The notes: generated by a model not told the origin, from the letters alone. Counted from the stretch's first letter, positions 1 to 7,955 are shown. The stretch is 64,000 nucleotides of DNA from Streptomyces ureilyticus (GCF_011045025.1 NZ_JAAKZX010000018.1:1-64000), one strand, 5' to 3'. Made by a program: numbers and translations.

Positions 1-1180
1 GAGGTGGTACGGCGTCGGGCGTGGGGGTGCCGACAGGGGGTACGGCCGTGGACGTGTCATGAGGGGGTACGGCGCCCGCGTGGGCCGGAGACGAGACGGC
101 ACCCGTCTGCGGAGGTGGTGGCGCGGTGCCCGCGCTGGGGCGCTGAGTCGCGCTGTCGTGGCCCGAGTTGGGGCGCTGGGGAGTGCTGTTGTGCCCTCGG
201 TCAGGTGTGGGTGGGAGTGCGCCGTCTGGTCCGGACTCAGCGGGCAGCGGTCCGTACGGGCCGGGCCCTGGCAGCGGTCTGTCGTGTTCGAGCCCCGCAG
301 GGAGTGGACCCTCCGGGCCGAACCCCGGCGGGAGTGGGCCGAGTTGGTCGAAGATCTCGATCACATCGTCGTCGGGGCTGGGGTCCGGCAGGAGCTCCCT
401 AGCCGCGGCGAGGGCCTTGCGCGCCCCCGTGGCGGTGCGGAATCGCGCTTGTGGGTCCGGCTGCACCAAGGCGGCCACGACCTGCCACAGCGGCTCGGGA
501 ACGCCCTCCGGGGCACCCGGGGTGCCATGATCCGCGAAGTACTCGATGAGCGCCTTGGCGTCGGGCTTGGCGCCTTCCAGCAGATAGAGCGCGACCAGAC
601 CCACGGCGAACAGGTCGGCGGGGAAGTCCGGCTCCTCGCCGAGCAGTTGCTCCGGTGCGAGGTAACCGGGCGTCCCCACTACGTAGTTGGTCTCCGTCAG
701 CCGTGGCTCGCCCAGACGCATCGCGATGCCGAAGTCGGACAGCCGCAGCCGCGGACGGCCCGTTCCGGTCGCCTCCAGCAGGATGTTGGCAGGCTTGATG
801 TCTCGGTGGACGACCCCCTCCGCGTGCACCGCGGCAAGCCCCGCCAGCAGCTGGTCGAGCAGAGTGCAGACGAACACCGGCGGCAAGGGACCGTAGTCCC
901 CGATGAGATGGACCAGCGAGCCTCCGGCCACCAGATCCATCGTGAAGAGGACCTTGTCGTCGTCGGCCGCCCAGCTGGCGGGAGCGAGCACATGCGGGTG
1001 ATCGATCCGCAGCGCCTGCTCCCGTACGAAGCGCAACAGCGCGTGCGCATCGCTCTGTTGCAGGACCTTGGCGGCCACATACCTGCGCCGACGGTGGTCC
1101 CAGGCGCGCCAGACCGCACCGACTCCCCCGCGTCCGATCGGATCGGCCAGCTCGTACCGGCCGGCGAAGACCTCACCCAT
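1..1180 (-). CDS. Ser/Thr protein kinase, C-terminus cut by window edge
   Basis: The gene is read from an ATG at 1180 and has no stop before the window edge, so about 393 residues are visible. It is a Hanks-type kinase: glycine loop GRGGVG near residues 17-22, ATP-binding lysine in VAAK near 38, catalytic loop HRDIKPAN with Asp near 127, DFG near 149-151, and GTPGYLAPE in the activation segment. From about residue 270 it becomes a Pro/Gly-rich tail. No membrane segment is seen in the visible part, but one could lie beyond the edge. A GGGGGAG ribosome site sits about 10 nt before the ATG. The catalytic residues are intact, so it should be active; substrates are unknown. Confidence 0.93.
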   Translation of the reverse strand, partial: MGEVFAGRYELADPIGRGGVGAVWRAWDHRRRRYVAAKVLQQSDAHALLRFVREQALRIDHPHVLAPASWAADDDKVLFTMDLVAGGSLVHLIGDYGPLPPVFVCTLLDQLLAGLAAVHAEGVVHRDIKPANILLEATGTGRPRLRLSDFGIAMRLGEPRLTETNYVVGTPGYLAPEQLLGEEPDFPADLFAVGLVALYLLEGAKPDAKALIEYFADHGTPGAPEGVPEPLWQVVAALVQPDPQARFRTATGARKALAAARELLPDPSPDDDVIEIFDQLGPLPPGFGPEGPLPAGLEHDRPLPGPGPYGPLPAESGPDGALPPTPDRGHNSTPQRPNSGHDSATQRPSAGTAPPPPQTGAVSSPAHAGAVPPHDTSTAVPPVGTPTPDAVPP

Positions 1181-1310
1181 GGTCGTGCGTCGCTCCCCCT
1201 TCGGCAGTCGGCACGGCTGCCTCATCGAGAGGCCCGGCTGCCTCGCTACCCGCAACCAGCAGGCTCAACAGACCTGCGGATACGGGACGTTCAGCGGCCG
1301 GGCCGTGGGC

Positions 1311-1859
1311 TCAGCTCTGGTGGGACTGGTAGTGCGCGACCGCGTCGGAGGTGCGGCCCGCCCCGTAGACCCGGAGGAACTCTGCCAGTTCCGGGTGGCT
1401 CGGGGCGAGGGTGTTCGCCGCCTCGATGATGTCCCCAGCAGCAGACACGGAGCGGAGCAGCGACTGTATCTCGCGTACCACGCGCTTGACCGTGGGAGCC
1501 CCCGAACTGCTCGACGACTGCGTGCTGTTGCTGAGCACCGAGCCCCCCTGCGACTTCTTTATCTCATCCATGCGCTCGGTGGCCTCGGCGGCGCTCACGC
1601 TGCCGTCGGCGACCTGACCGGCGAGGTCCTGCAGCAACTGCACTCGCTGCACCACCGCCGGGTTACCGATTTTGGCGCGCTGACCACTCATCAGCTGCGA
1701 CAACATCGGTGCGGACAGTCCCAATACCCCCGCCAGACGAGCCTGGTTGAGCCCCAGGTCGTCTATGAGCCTACGGAAGAGCGCCCCCAGCGGCTCTCCG
1801 TACCAATTCCGCTGAAGCTCCCGCGCTCTGGCGGTTGCTTCCTGCTGTGCGGCGTCCAT
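1311..1859 (-). CDS. XRE-type helix-turn-helix DNA-binding protein
   Basis: This 182-residue protein has a Cro/CI-like HTH at about residues 25-60 (FRRLIDDLGLNQ, then LAGVLGLSAPMLSQLMSG). A helical, serine-rich C-terminal half follows, with no enzymatic motif. It lies 130 nt upstream of the kinase on the same strand and could be its co-transcribed partner. An 18-bp palindrome just upstream of its ATG (1887-1904) looks like an autoregulatory operator. The family is a conserved Streptomyces one-domain regulator; its targets cannot be inferred. The start was chosen because the HTH begins soon after it and the next upstream region is promoter-like. Confidence 0.85.
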   Translation of the reverse strand: MDAAQQEATARARELQRNWYGEPLGALFRRLIDDLGLNQARLAGVLGLSAPMLSQLMSGQRAKIGNPAVVQRVQLLQDLAGQVADGSVSAAEATERMDEIKKSQGGSVLSNSTQSSSSSGAPTVKRVVREIQSLLRSVSAAGDIIEAANTLAPSHPELAEFLRVYGAGRTSDAVAHYQSHQS

Positions 1860-1886
1860 TCGCGTCTCCCCATCGCTTCGTACCGC

Positions 1887-1904
1887 GGTTCGCTGAAGCG
1901 AACC
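1887..1904. promoter_or_regulatory. Palindromic operator candidate upstream of HTH gene
   Basis: GGTTCGCT-GA-AGCGAACC is a perfect inverted repeat with 8-bp arms and a 2-bp centre. It ends 28 nt before the ATG of the HTH gene. Position and symmetry suggest binding by that regulator itself; this is inference. Confidence 0.5.
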
Positions 1905-2036
1905 ACGTCGAGCATCTTATGGAGAGTGGTCGTTCGCTGGGACCCCAATCCTTTTGCAGGATCCTGGGGGTAACCCGGTACTCTGGGCTGCGACGCTCTT
2001 CCGGGAGAAGATTCTCCCGGCGGACGCTTCCCATCC

Positions 2037-2109
2037 GGGGCCTTAGCTCAGTTGGTAGAGCGCTGTCTTTGCATGGCAGATGTCAGGGGTTCGACTCCCC
2101 TAGGCTCCA
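2037..2109 (+). tRNA. tRNA-Ala (anticodon TGC)
   Basis: This 73-nt cloverleaf has acceptor arms GGGGCCT and AGGCTCC, a D arm GCTC/GAGC, an anticodon stem CTGTC/GGCAG and loop TTTGCAT (anticodon TGC at 2070-2072). The T arm is AGGGG/CCCCT with TTCGACT. The discriminator base A at 2109 is followed by CCC, so CCA is not encoded. A possible promoter lies upstream (TTGCAG at 1954, TACTCT at 1979). Confidence 0.97.
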
Positions 2110-2116
2110 CCCCCGG

Positions 2117-2157
2117 AAGGCCCCTCCGACCTGCGGAAACGCGGTTGGAGGGGCCTT
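2117..2157 (+). terminator. Rho-independent terminator of tRNA-Ala
   Basis: Inverted arms AAGGCCCCTCC (2117-2127) and GGAGGGGCCTT (2147-2157) pair perfectly and are followed by TTCT. The hairpin starts 8 nt after the tRNA. Confidence 0.85.
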
Positions 2158-2219
2158 TCTGTACCGGCTTTGCCTGATCCATGAGCGTCGGTCGCCTCGG
2201 CTGGTTCCACTGGTCCCCG

Positions 2220-2233
2220 GTTCCACGTGAAAC
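2220..2233. other. parS-like ParB-binding site, one mismatch
   Basis: GTTCCACGTGAAAC differs at one position from the Streptomyces parS palindrome GTTTCACGTGAAAC. It is intergenic and abuts a 17-bp hairpin. ParB loads on such sites near the origin for chromosome segregation. Confidence 0.8.
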
Positions 2234-2275
2234 ATCGCTGTGGGCGGGAGACCTCAGCCTCCCGCCCACAGCGAT
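2234..2275 (-). terminator. Terminator of the DUF5324 gene
   Basis: Perfect 17-bp arms at 2234-2250 and 2259-2275 with an 8-nt loop lie 66 nt beyond the stop of the minus-strand gene ending at 2342. On the minus strand the stem runs into GTTTC, which is part of the adjacent parS-like site. Confidence 0.8.
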
Positions 2276-2341
2276 ATCGAAACCTGGCGATGTTGAAACC
2301 AGTGGGTGAAAGCCGCCACTAACCGCCACGAACCGGCTCCG

Positions 2342-3055
2342 TCAGCCGCGCTCGTCGCGCTCCGCCGCCTCCGCCTCTGCCTGCTTCGCCTGGACTTCCG
2401 GGTCGAGCGCGTCCTGGCCGCTGCCGTCGACCGAAGCCAGCTGACCGGTGTCCGGCACCTCCGTGGCGGCCGGCGGCTCCACCAGCCAGTCGGGATTGGC
2501 CTGCTTGTCCCACCACTTCCAGGCGGCGAAGGCACCGCCCGCCAGGACGCCCAGAACAGCCAGTCCCTTCGCGAGGCGACCGACCCTGGCCCGCCGCTGA
2601 TGCTTACGGGCCAGCTTCTCGATCTCCTTCGGCGAGACCTGGCCGCGCAGCGCCGCCAGAGCCGCCGCACTACGGGCCGCGGCCTCCTCGCGTACAGGCC
2701 CGGCCGCCGTCCTGGCCTGCTCGATCCTCGGCCGGGAGTACTCGGCGGCCTGCCGGGCGGCGACGCGGGCGCGCAGCGCAGCCTCGTGGGCGGCGTAGTC
2801 GACCTTCGGCGGCACATGAGTGCGTGCCTGCTCCAGACGCGGCGCGAGATGGGCGTCGTATTGCGTACGAGCCTGATCGGCGGCCTGGTGAGCGGCGGCC
2901 GACACCTTCGGCGCGAGCCGTACGCGTGCTTCATGCGCGTAGTGCGTGGCTCGGTCCTTGGCCGTGTCGGCGTAAGGCGCCACCGCTTCCGCGGCGTGCA
3001 GCACGCTGCCCTTCGCCGAGCCGGTCGCGGCGCGCACGCTGTCGATGCGGGTCAC
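2342..3055 (-). CDS. DUF5324 family membrane-anchored helical protein
   Basis: This 237-residue protein is alanine-rich. The N-terminal 150 residues are predicted to be long amphipathic helices (repeated AAHEA, ADQARTQ-type segments) resembling apolipoprotein or LEA-like repeats. One membrane segment (LAVLGVLAGGAFAAWKWW) lies near residues 165-182, followed by an acidic Glu/Ala tail. It matches the streptomycete DUF5324 family as I know it; no function is established. It is divergent from ppiA and ends at a strong hairpin. The visible architecture suggests a cytoplasmic coiled-coil protein tethered to the membrane. Confidence 0.75.
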   Translation of the reverse strand: MTRIDSVRAATGSAKGSVLHAAEAVAPYADTAKDRATHYAHEARVRLAPKVSAAAHQAADQARTQYDAHLAPRLEQARTHVPPKVDYAAHEAALRARVAARQAAEYSRPRIEQARTAAGPVREEAAARSAAALAALRGQVSPKEIEKLARKHQRRARVGRLAKGLAVLGVLAGGAFAAWKWWDKQANPDWLVEPPAATEVPDTGQLASVDGSGQDALDPEVQAKQAEAEAAERDERG

Positions 3056-3385
3056 GGGATCCTCCTCCTCGGTGGCGTACGGGGGGAAGTGCGGAGATCC
3101 CCCAGAAAGACACAGTTCACCTTTCCACCCTTATCGGGATCATGCCTGTCGGAGCGCTCCGGGGCATTCGCGAGCGGGCATCCGGGTCATGCTTACCGAC
3201 TGCACGCGCACGCGGAGTAATAACTGATCAATACGGTGCAACAAGGGCTTGTCGACGACAATGCCACGGATTCACCGGCCCTGCGCCCCTTTGGTACGAA
3301 GCAGCTCAGAACGGTGGCGACGCACGACGGGCAGCGCCGACCGTGCGAGGATCGAGAGGTCACAGAGGACAACGGAAGGCAGATC
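3056..3385. other. 330-bp intergenic region between DUF5324 gene and ppiA
   Basis: This divergent promoter region has no RNA gene or strong hairpin. An open reading frame upstream of ppiA extends into it in frame, but its codons look unlike coding sequence, and the GTG at 3386 has a better ribosome site. Confidence 0.5.
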
Positions 3386-3913
3386 GTGGCTGAGCAGCTC
3401 TACGCCACCCTGAAGACCAACCAAGGCGATATCGAAGTCCGGCTCCTGCCGAACCACGCGCCCAAGACGGTCCGGAACTTCGTCGAGCTCGCCAAGGGCG
3501 AGCGTGAGTGGACCAACCCCGAGACCGGGGAGAAGACCACGGACAGGCTCTACGACGGCACGGTCTTCCACCGGGTGATCAGCGGATTCATGATCCAGGG
3601 CGGTGACCCCCTGGGCAACGGCACAGGCGGCCCCGGCTACCAGTTCGAGGACGAGTTCCACCCCGACCTCGCCTTCGACAAGCCGTACCTGCTGGCCATG
3701 GCGAACGCCGGCCCGGGCACCAACGGCTCACAGTTCTTCATCACCGTCTCCCCGACGGCCTGGCTGACCCGCAAGCACACCATCTTCGGCGAGGTCACCG
3801 ACGCGGCCAGCCAGAAGGTCGTCGACGCCATCGCCTCGACGCAGACCAACCCCCGCACCGACCGCCCCGTCAGCGACGTGGTCATCGAGTCGGTCGTCGT
3901 CGAGACCCGCTGA
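3386..3913 (+). CDS. ppiA: Cyclophilin-type peptidyl-prolyl cis-trans isomerase
   Basis: This 175-residue single-domain cyclophilin catalyses proline isomerisation during protein folding. Visible signatures are FHRVISGFMIQGGDP (with the catalytic Arg), GTGGPGYQFEDE, MANAGPGTNGSQFFIT and the W of TAWL that binds cyclosporin. No signal peptide is present, so it is cytoplasmic. GTG 3386 was chosen because it is preceded by GGAAGG at suitable spacing and gives a standard N-terminus (MAEQLYATLKTNQGDI). The neighbour order ppiA-rhomboid-crgA matches that near the origin in mycobacteria. Confidence 0.95.
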   Translation: MAEQLYATLKTNQGDIEVRLLPNHAPKTVRNFVELAKGEREWTNPETGEKTTDRLYDGTVFHRVISGFMIQGGDPLGNGTGGPGYQFEDEFHPDLAFDKPYLLAMANAGPGTNGSQFFITVSPTAWLTRKHTIFGEVTDAASQKVVDAIASTQTNPRTDRPVSDVVIESVVVETR

Positions 3914-3960
3914 GACCCCGAACCTCAGCTCACAACCGCCAAGGCCAGGGAACCAATGTG

Positions 3961-3990
3961 CCCCGCCCGTCCGTAGAAGGAAGGGCGGGG
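3961..3990 (+). terminator. Terminator after ppiA
   Basis: CCCCGCCC (3961-3968) and GGGCGGGG (3983-3990) form a GC stem 48 nt after the ppiA stop and before the rhomboid gene. Confidence 0.65.
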
Positions 3991-4058
3991 CGGTGCATTG
4001 GGGTACGCGTCCCAGGGACACCGCCGTGTGCCCGTCGTACGGAGAATGAGGGGACCCC

Positions 4059-4955
4059 ATGGACCAGGTGCCAGGCAGCCCGCAAGGACCGCAGGACGCC
4101 CAGAGCCTGCCCACCTGCTATCGGCACCCCGACCGGGAGACCGGCATCAGCTGCACCCGCTGCGAGCGCTCCATCTGCCCCGAGTGCATGATCAGCGCCT
4201 CGGTCGGCTTCCAGTGCCCCGAATGCGTACGAAGCGGATCCGGCACAGGCCACTCACCGACCGCCAGCCAGCCCCGCACCGTCGCAGGCGGCACGGTTAC
4301 CGAGGACCCCCGGCTCATCACCAAGATCCTCGTCGGCCTCAACCTCGCCTTCTTCCTGGTCCAGCTCTCCGTCGGCAGCAGCTTCGAAGAGCGCTTCGAA
4401 CTCCTCGGGCTCGCATACGTGCCAGGCCTCGGCAGCGTCGAAGGCGTCGCCGAAGGACAGTGGTACCGCCTCGTCACGGCCATGTTCCTGCACGGCAGCG
4501 TCATGCACATCGCCTTCAACATGCTCAGCCTGTGGTGGATCGGCGGCCCCCTCGAAGCAGCCCTCGGCCGCGCCCGCTACATCGCCCTCTACGCAATCTC
4601 CGGCCTCGCAGGCAGCGCCCTCACCTACCTGCTCGCCGAACCCAACCAGCCCTCACTCGGCGCCTCCGGCGCCATCTTCGGCCTCTTCGGCGCCACCGCC
4701 ATACTCATGCGGCGCCTCAACTACGACATGCGCCCCGTCATCGCCCTGCTGGTGATCAACCTGATCTTCACCTTCGGGTGGAGCAACATCGCCTGGGAAG
4801 CCCACATCGGCGGTCTCGTCGGTGGCGTGGTCATCGGCTACGCGATGGTCCACGCACCGCGTGGACGGCGAGCTCTGATCCAGTACGGCGTCTGCACACT
4901 GGTGCTGGTCGCGGTTGTGGTCATGACACTCATCAGGACCGGCCAGCTCACCTGA
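4059..4955 (+). CDS. Rhomboid intramembrane serine protease with N-terminal zinc-finger-like domain
   Basis: This 298-residue protein starts with a Cys/His-rich B-box-like region (residues about 20-60: CYRHP, CTRC, CPEC, CPEC). Six or more membrane helices follow. The rhomboid catalytic dyad is visible: Ser203 in GASGAIFG and His249 in AHIGGLVGG, plus the conserved HGSVMHIAFNM segment. It should cleave membrane proteins within the bilayer; substrates are unknown. The Cys-rich head probably binds zinc and is typical of actinobacterial rhomboids in this locus. A GAGGGG ribosome site precedes the ATG. It is separated from ppiA by a terminator, so it is transcribed separately. Confidence 0.95.
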   Translation: MDQVPGSPQGPQDAQSLPTCYRHPDRETGISCTRCERSICPECMISASVGFQCPECVRSGSGTGHSPTASQPRTVAGGTVTEDPRLITKILVGLNLAFFLVQLSVGSSFEERFELLGLAYVPGLGSVEGVAEGQWYRLVTAMFLHGSVMHIAFNMLSLWWIGGPLEAALGRARYIALYAISGLAGSALTYLLAEPNQPSLGASGAIFGLFGATAILMRRLNYDMRPVIALLVINLIFTFGWSNIAWEAHIGGLVGGVVIGYAMVHAPRGRRALIQYGVCTLVLVAVVVMTLIRTGQLT

Positions 4956-4964
4956 AGGCCGATG

Positions 4965-5177
4965 TTGTCCACAGACTGTGCCGGATCTTGTGCATGCTGT
5001 GCGGGAACAGGTGTGCCCCTTGTCGCTGACCTGGGTTTTCCCAGGCAGGACAAGGGGCGAACAGACTGCCGGATCCCGGTAGGTCAGTCACACCGGTGTC
5101 AACGCCCGATGGGTTATCCACAGATCTTCGGATGTTTTCCACCGCCGCTGTGGACGGTTGTGGATGGCTGTGGATAA
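4965..5177. other. DnaA-box cluster between rhomboid gene and crgA
   Basis: This intergenic stretch contains TTGTCCACA (4965-4973), TTATCCACA (5114-5122) and an inverted TTATCCACA (5169-5177). Weaker inverted boxes lie at 5149-5157 (CCGTCCACA) and 5159-5167 (CCATCCACA). TTGTCCACA and TTATCCACA are consensus streptomycete and general DnaA boxes. DnaA-box clusters outside oriC have been described in S. coelicolor; whether this is an equivalent of one cannot be settled here. Confidence 0.7.
5015..5058 (+). terminator. Two-part terminator hairpin after rhomboid gene
   Basis: The outer arms GCCCCTTGTC (5015-5024) and GACAAGGGGC (5049-5058) enclose a second perfect stem, CCTGGG-TTTT-CCCAGG (5030-5045). 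Confidence 0.8.
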
Positions 5178-5236
5178 CTCTCGTGGGCAGGGGAACCGGG
5201 ACGTGCCGTACAGCTTCCCGACACCTTGGGGCCGCG

Positions 5237-5491
5237 TTACTTCCACTGCGTCGAAACGGCGAATCCCGCGGCGATGAACCCGAAGCCGACCACGATGTTC
5301 CAGTTGCCGAAGGCGTCGATCGGCAGTGAGCCGTCCGTCACATAGAAAACGACGATCCAGGCCAGGCCGATGAGGAACATGGCCAGCATGACCGGGGCGA
5401 CCCAGCTGCGGCTGGTCAGCTTGATGTTGGTTGCCTGCTTCGCCGGGGGCGGCGTGTAGTCGGCCTTCTTGCGGATACGTGACTTCGGCAC
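5237..5491 (-). CDS. crgA: Cell division protein CrgA
   Basis: This 84-residue protein has a basic N-terminus (MPKSRIRKK), a conserved YTPPP motif and two membrane helices (about residues 33-52 and 63-80) ending in STQWK. This is the standard CrgA layout. CrgA is a small actinobacterial inner-membrane protein that interacts with FtsZ and penicillin-binding proteins. In streptomycetes it restrains or coordinates sporulation septation. It is divergent from the DUF881-sortase operon and shares its upstream region with it. It is full length for the family. Confidence 0.96.
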   Translation of the reverse strand: MPKSRIRKKADYTPPPAKQATNIKLTSRSWVAPVMLAMFLIGLAWIVVFYVTDGSLPIDAFGNWNIVVGFGFIAAGFAVSTQWK

Positions 5492-5591
5492 GAGGGTCTC
5501 TCCTGTCGATGCGCTGCGTGGCCGCGCAGGGAACGTTGGCTGGCTCCGGGGCAGCGTACAAGGGGACTCTTAGGGCTCCCCCGGGCGTCCG

Positions 5592-5597
5592 TTAGCG
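5592..5597 (+). promoter_or_regulatory. -10 element TAGCGT of the DUF881-sortase operon
   Basis: TAGCGT matches the streptomycete housekeeping -10 (TAGNNT) and lies 36 nt before the TTG start of the DUF881 gene. No convincing -35 was seen. Confidence 0.45.
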
Positions 5598-5633
5598 TAG
5601 TGCTTCCGCGGCGCCGAAGGAGATAAGGGTACG

Positions 5634-6413
5634 TTGAGCAATTCTGCCGACTCGCCCCAGGCGAGTTCCAGCCCTGCGCGTATGCGGCGATTTCGTCCGG
5701 TGCGTGTGCTGACGGCGGCTGTGTTCGCTCTCGCCGGGTTGATCTTCTTCACCAGTTTCAATACGGCCAAGGGCACCAATATCCGGACAGATGCCTCGTT
5801 GCTGAAGCTCTCTGATCTCATTCAGGAGCGCAGTCACAAGAACGGCCGGCTCGACGAGAGCAATGCGGCGTTGCGTGAGGACGTCGAGGCGCTGGCCGAG
5901 CGGGATGACGGCAGTACGAAGGCGGAGGACGACAGGCTCGCTGCTCTGGAGAAGAACGCGGGTACGCAGAAGCTCAAGGGCAAGGCGCTTACGGTCACGC
6001 TGAACGATGCGCCGCCGAACGCCACGGCCAAGCTCCCCGGCTATCCCGAGCCGCAGCCGGACTTCCTGGTCATTCACCAGCAGGATCTGCAGGCCGTGGT
6101 CAACGCGATGTGGCAGGGCGGTGCCAAGGGGATCAAGGTCATGGATCAGCGGTTGATCTCCACCAGTGCCGTTCGCTGCGTGGGCAACACCCTGATCCTT
6201 CAGGGTCGGGTCTACTCGCCCCCGTACAAGATCACGGCGATCGGTGACCCGGAGAAGCTGCAGAGGGCCCTGACCGGGTCGCCGGCGATCCAGAACTACA
6301 TGGTGTACGTCAACGTCTATGGGCTCGGCTGGAAAGTCGAGGAGGAAGGGCCAGTGACTCTTCCCGGCTACTCGGGCACAGTGGATCTCCACTACGCGAA
6401 GCCTGTGGAGTAA
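5634..6413 (+). CDS. DUF881 family membrane protein
   Basis: This 259-residue protein has one N-terminal membrane helix (residues about 22-42, VRVLTAAVFALAGLIFFTSF). A short coiled coil follows (LIQERSHKNGRLDESNAALREDVEAL), then an extracytoplasmic domain containing LTVTLNDAP, VVNAMWQGGAKGIKVMDQRL and the end motif VDLHYAKPVE typical of DUF881. The family is conserved beside crgA in actinobacteria; its biochemical function is not known. The TTG start at 5634 is supported by AAGGAG 10 nt upstream. It leads a compact operon with the sortases and pabA. Confidence 0.88.
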   Translation: MSNSADSPQASSSPARMRRFRPVRVLTAAVFALAGLIFFTSFNTAKGTNIRTDASLLKLSDLIQERSHKNGRLDESNAALREDVEALAERDDGSTKAEDDRLAALEKNAGTQKLKGKALTVTLNDAPPNATAKLPGYPEPQPDFLVIHQQDLQAVVNAMWQGGAKGIKVMDQRLISTSAVRCVGNTLILQGRVYSPPYKITAIGDPEKLQRALTGSPAIQNYMVYVNVYGLGWKVEEEGPVTLPGYSGTVDLHYAKPVE

Positions 6414-6431
6414 GCGCGCCGGGAGCCGCCG

Positions 6432-7127
6432 ATGCGAGTGATCATCAGGACGTTGAGCGAACTGTGTATCACCGTGGGCAGCGTGATCGTGCTGTTCGTC
6501 GCCTACGTGCTCTTATGGACGGGCGTGAAGGCCGACAGCGCGATGGACGACCAGATCGCCAGCCTGCAGGACCGGTGGTCGAAGGGGACGGTCGCGGCCG
6601 AGTCCGAGGAGCCCGGGGCCCCGACTCCCGAGAACCCCGAGCCGCCGGCGCCGTACCAGGACGGCGATTCCTTCGCCGTCATGTACATCCCGAGGCTTGG
6701 TTTCACGTGGAACAAGCCCGTGCTCGAAGGCACGAAGACCGACACCCTCAAGAAGGGCCTCGGCCACTACGCGAGCACCGCGCAGCTCGGCCAGGAGGGC
6801 AACTTCGCCGTCGCGGGCCATCGCCGCACCTATGGGGACCCGTTCAAGGACTTCCCCAAGCTCCGCTCCGGCGACGCGGTGGTGCTGACCGACGGCAGGA
6901 CATGGTTCACGTACCGGATCGACAAGGGGCCCTACAAAACAGTGCCCACGGACATCGCGGTGATCGACCCTGTGCCACCCAAGTCCGGATACACACGCGA
7001 GGGCCGCTATCTGACGCTGACGACCTGTGAACCGGAATGGGGTCGCAGTCACCGGTTGATCGTCTGGGCGCACCTTGATGCCACACAGCCTGTGGAGGCT
7101 GGGAAACCTGAGGCACTGCGCCGTTAG
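6432..7127 (+). CDS. Class E sortase
   Basis: This 231-residue protein has an N-terminal membrane anchor (VGSVIVLFVAYVLLWTG) and a C-terminal sortase domain. The catalytic triad is visible: His130 in AGHRRTYGDPF, Cys199 in TLTTC and Arg208 in SHRLIVW. Class E sortases of high-GC Gram-positives join proteins carrying LAXTG-like sorting signals to peptidoglycan. The gene begins 18 nt after the DUF881 stop and is clearly in the same operon. A one-mismatch parS site lies inside the coding sequence at 6700-6713. It is shorter than the two sortases downstream, which form the pair usually called srtE1/srtE2. Confidence 0.92.
   Translation: MRVIIRTLSELCITVGSVIVLFVAYVLLWTGVKADSAMDDQIASLQDRWSKGTVAAESEEPGAPTPENPEPPAPYQDGDSFAVMYIPRLGFTWNKPVLEGTKTDTLKKGLGHYASTAQLGQEGNFAVAGHRRTYGDPFKDFPKLRSGDAVVLTDGRTWFTYRIDKGPYKTVPTDIAVIDPVPPKSGYTREGRYLTLTTCEPEWGRSHRLIVWAHLDATQPVEAGKPEALRR
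6700..6713. other. parS-like ParB-binding site inside sortase gene
   Basis: GTTTCACGTGGAAC differs at one position from the consensus GTTTCACGTGAAAC. It encodes GFTWN of the sortase, so the site is embedded in coding sequence. Confidence 0.75.
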
Positions 7128-7158
7128 TCTGGTGTGGTACGGCGACGGAAGGGACGGC

Positions 7159-7320
7159 ATGTACGGCTGGATCTGGCGGCATCTGCCGGGAAACACCTTG
7201 TTGCGGGCGCTGATTTCGCTCGTGCTTGTGCTCGCGGTGGTCTATGTGCTGTTCCAGTACGTCTTCCCGTGGGCCGAACCGCTGCTTCCCTTCAACGATG
7301 TGACGGTGGACAACCAGTGA
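7159..7320 (+). CDS. Small membrane protein between sortase and pabA
   Basis: This 53-residue protein starts MYGWIWRHLPG, carries one membrane helix (LISLVLVLAVVYVLFQYVF) and ends with an acidic tail (FNDVTVDNQ). A GGAAGGGA ribosome site precedes ATG 7159. Its stop codon overlaps the GTG of pabA (GTGA), so the two are translationally coupled. I recognise it only as a conserved small protein of this locus. Its size and topology suggest a membrane partner of the sortases, which is inference. Confidence 0.75.
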   Translation: MYGWIWRHLPGNTLLRALISLVLVLAVVYVLFQYVFPWAEPLLPFNDVTVDNQ

Positions 7321-7955
7321 GCGCGCGGATTCTCGTCGTCGACAATTACGACAGCTTCGTCTTCAACCTGGTCCAGTACCTGTATCAGCTGGGCGCCGAA
7401 TGCGAGGTGCTGCGCAACGACGAGGTGTCGACGGCGCATGCCCAGCACGGCTTCGCGGGTGTACTGCTGTCGCCCGGGCCCGGCACTCCGGAAGAGGCCG
7501 GTGTCTGCGTCGACATGGTGCGGCACTGTGCGGCGACCGGCGTCCCCGTCTTCGGGGTCTGCCTGGGCATGCAGTCGATGCAGGTGGCGTACGGCGGTGT
7601 CGTGGACCGAGCGCCCGAGCTGCTGCACGGCAAGACCTCGCTCGTCGAGCACGCGGAGCGGGGTGTCTTCGCGGGGCTGCCATCGCCCTTCACGGCGACG
7701 CGTTACCACTCGCTGGCTGCCGAGCCGGAGACCGTTCCGGCCGAGCTGGAGGTCACGGCCCGTACGCATGACGGGATCATCATGGGGCTGCGGCATCGTG
7801 AACTGCCCGTCGAGGGCGTGCAGTTCCATCCCGAGTCGGTGCTGACCGAGCACGGCCACCGCATGCTGGCCAACTGGCTGGCCGAGTGCGGTGACCCGGA
7901 GGCCGTGGCCAGGTCGACGGGGCTTGCCCCGGTGGTGGGCAGGGCCACGGCGTGA
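7317..7955 (+). CDS. pabA: Aminodeoxychorismate/anthranilate synthase glutaminase subunit
   Basis: This 212-residue class I glutamine amidotransferase supplies ammonia to a PabB/TrpE partner for folate or tryptophan synthesis. Visible motifs are VVDNYDSFVFNLVQYL, LLSPGPGTPEEAG, nucleophile Cys in GVCLGMQSM, and the His/Glu pair in GVQFHPESVLTEHG. GTG 7317 overlaps the stop of the small membrane protein, and the end overlaps the next sortase (GTGA). It sits inside a sortase operon, as trpG/pabA sits beside crgA and pknB in mycobacteria. No partner subunit is in the window. Confidence 0.95.
   Translation: MSARILVVDNYDSFVFNLVQYLYQLGAECEVLRNDEVSTAHAQHGFAGVLLSPGPGTPEEAGVCVDMVRHCAATGVPVFGVCLGMQSMQVAYGGVVDRAPELLHGKTSLVEHAERGVFAGLPSPFTATRYHSLAAEPETVPAELEVTARTHDGIIMGLRHRELPVEGVQFHPESVLTEHGHRMLANWLAECGDPEAVARSTGLAPVVGRATA

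Noticed and set aside
59..1429. Long plus-strand reading frame at the left edge
   Set aside because: It is the antisense of the kinase and HTH genes; the minus-strand frame has clear kinase motifs and this one has none.
3236..3385. N-terminal extension of ppiA
   Set aside because: It is in frame, but codons look non-coding, there is no signal peptide, and GTG 3386 has a good ribosome site.
7306..7314. DnaA box in the small membrane protein gene
   Set aside because: Inverted TTGTCCACC has the last base wrong and stands alone in coding sequence.
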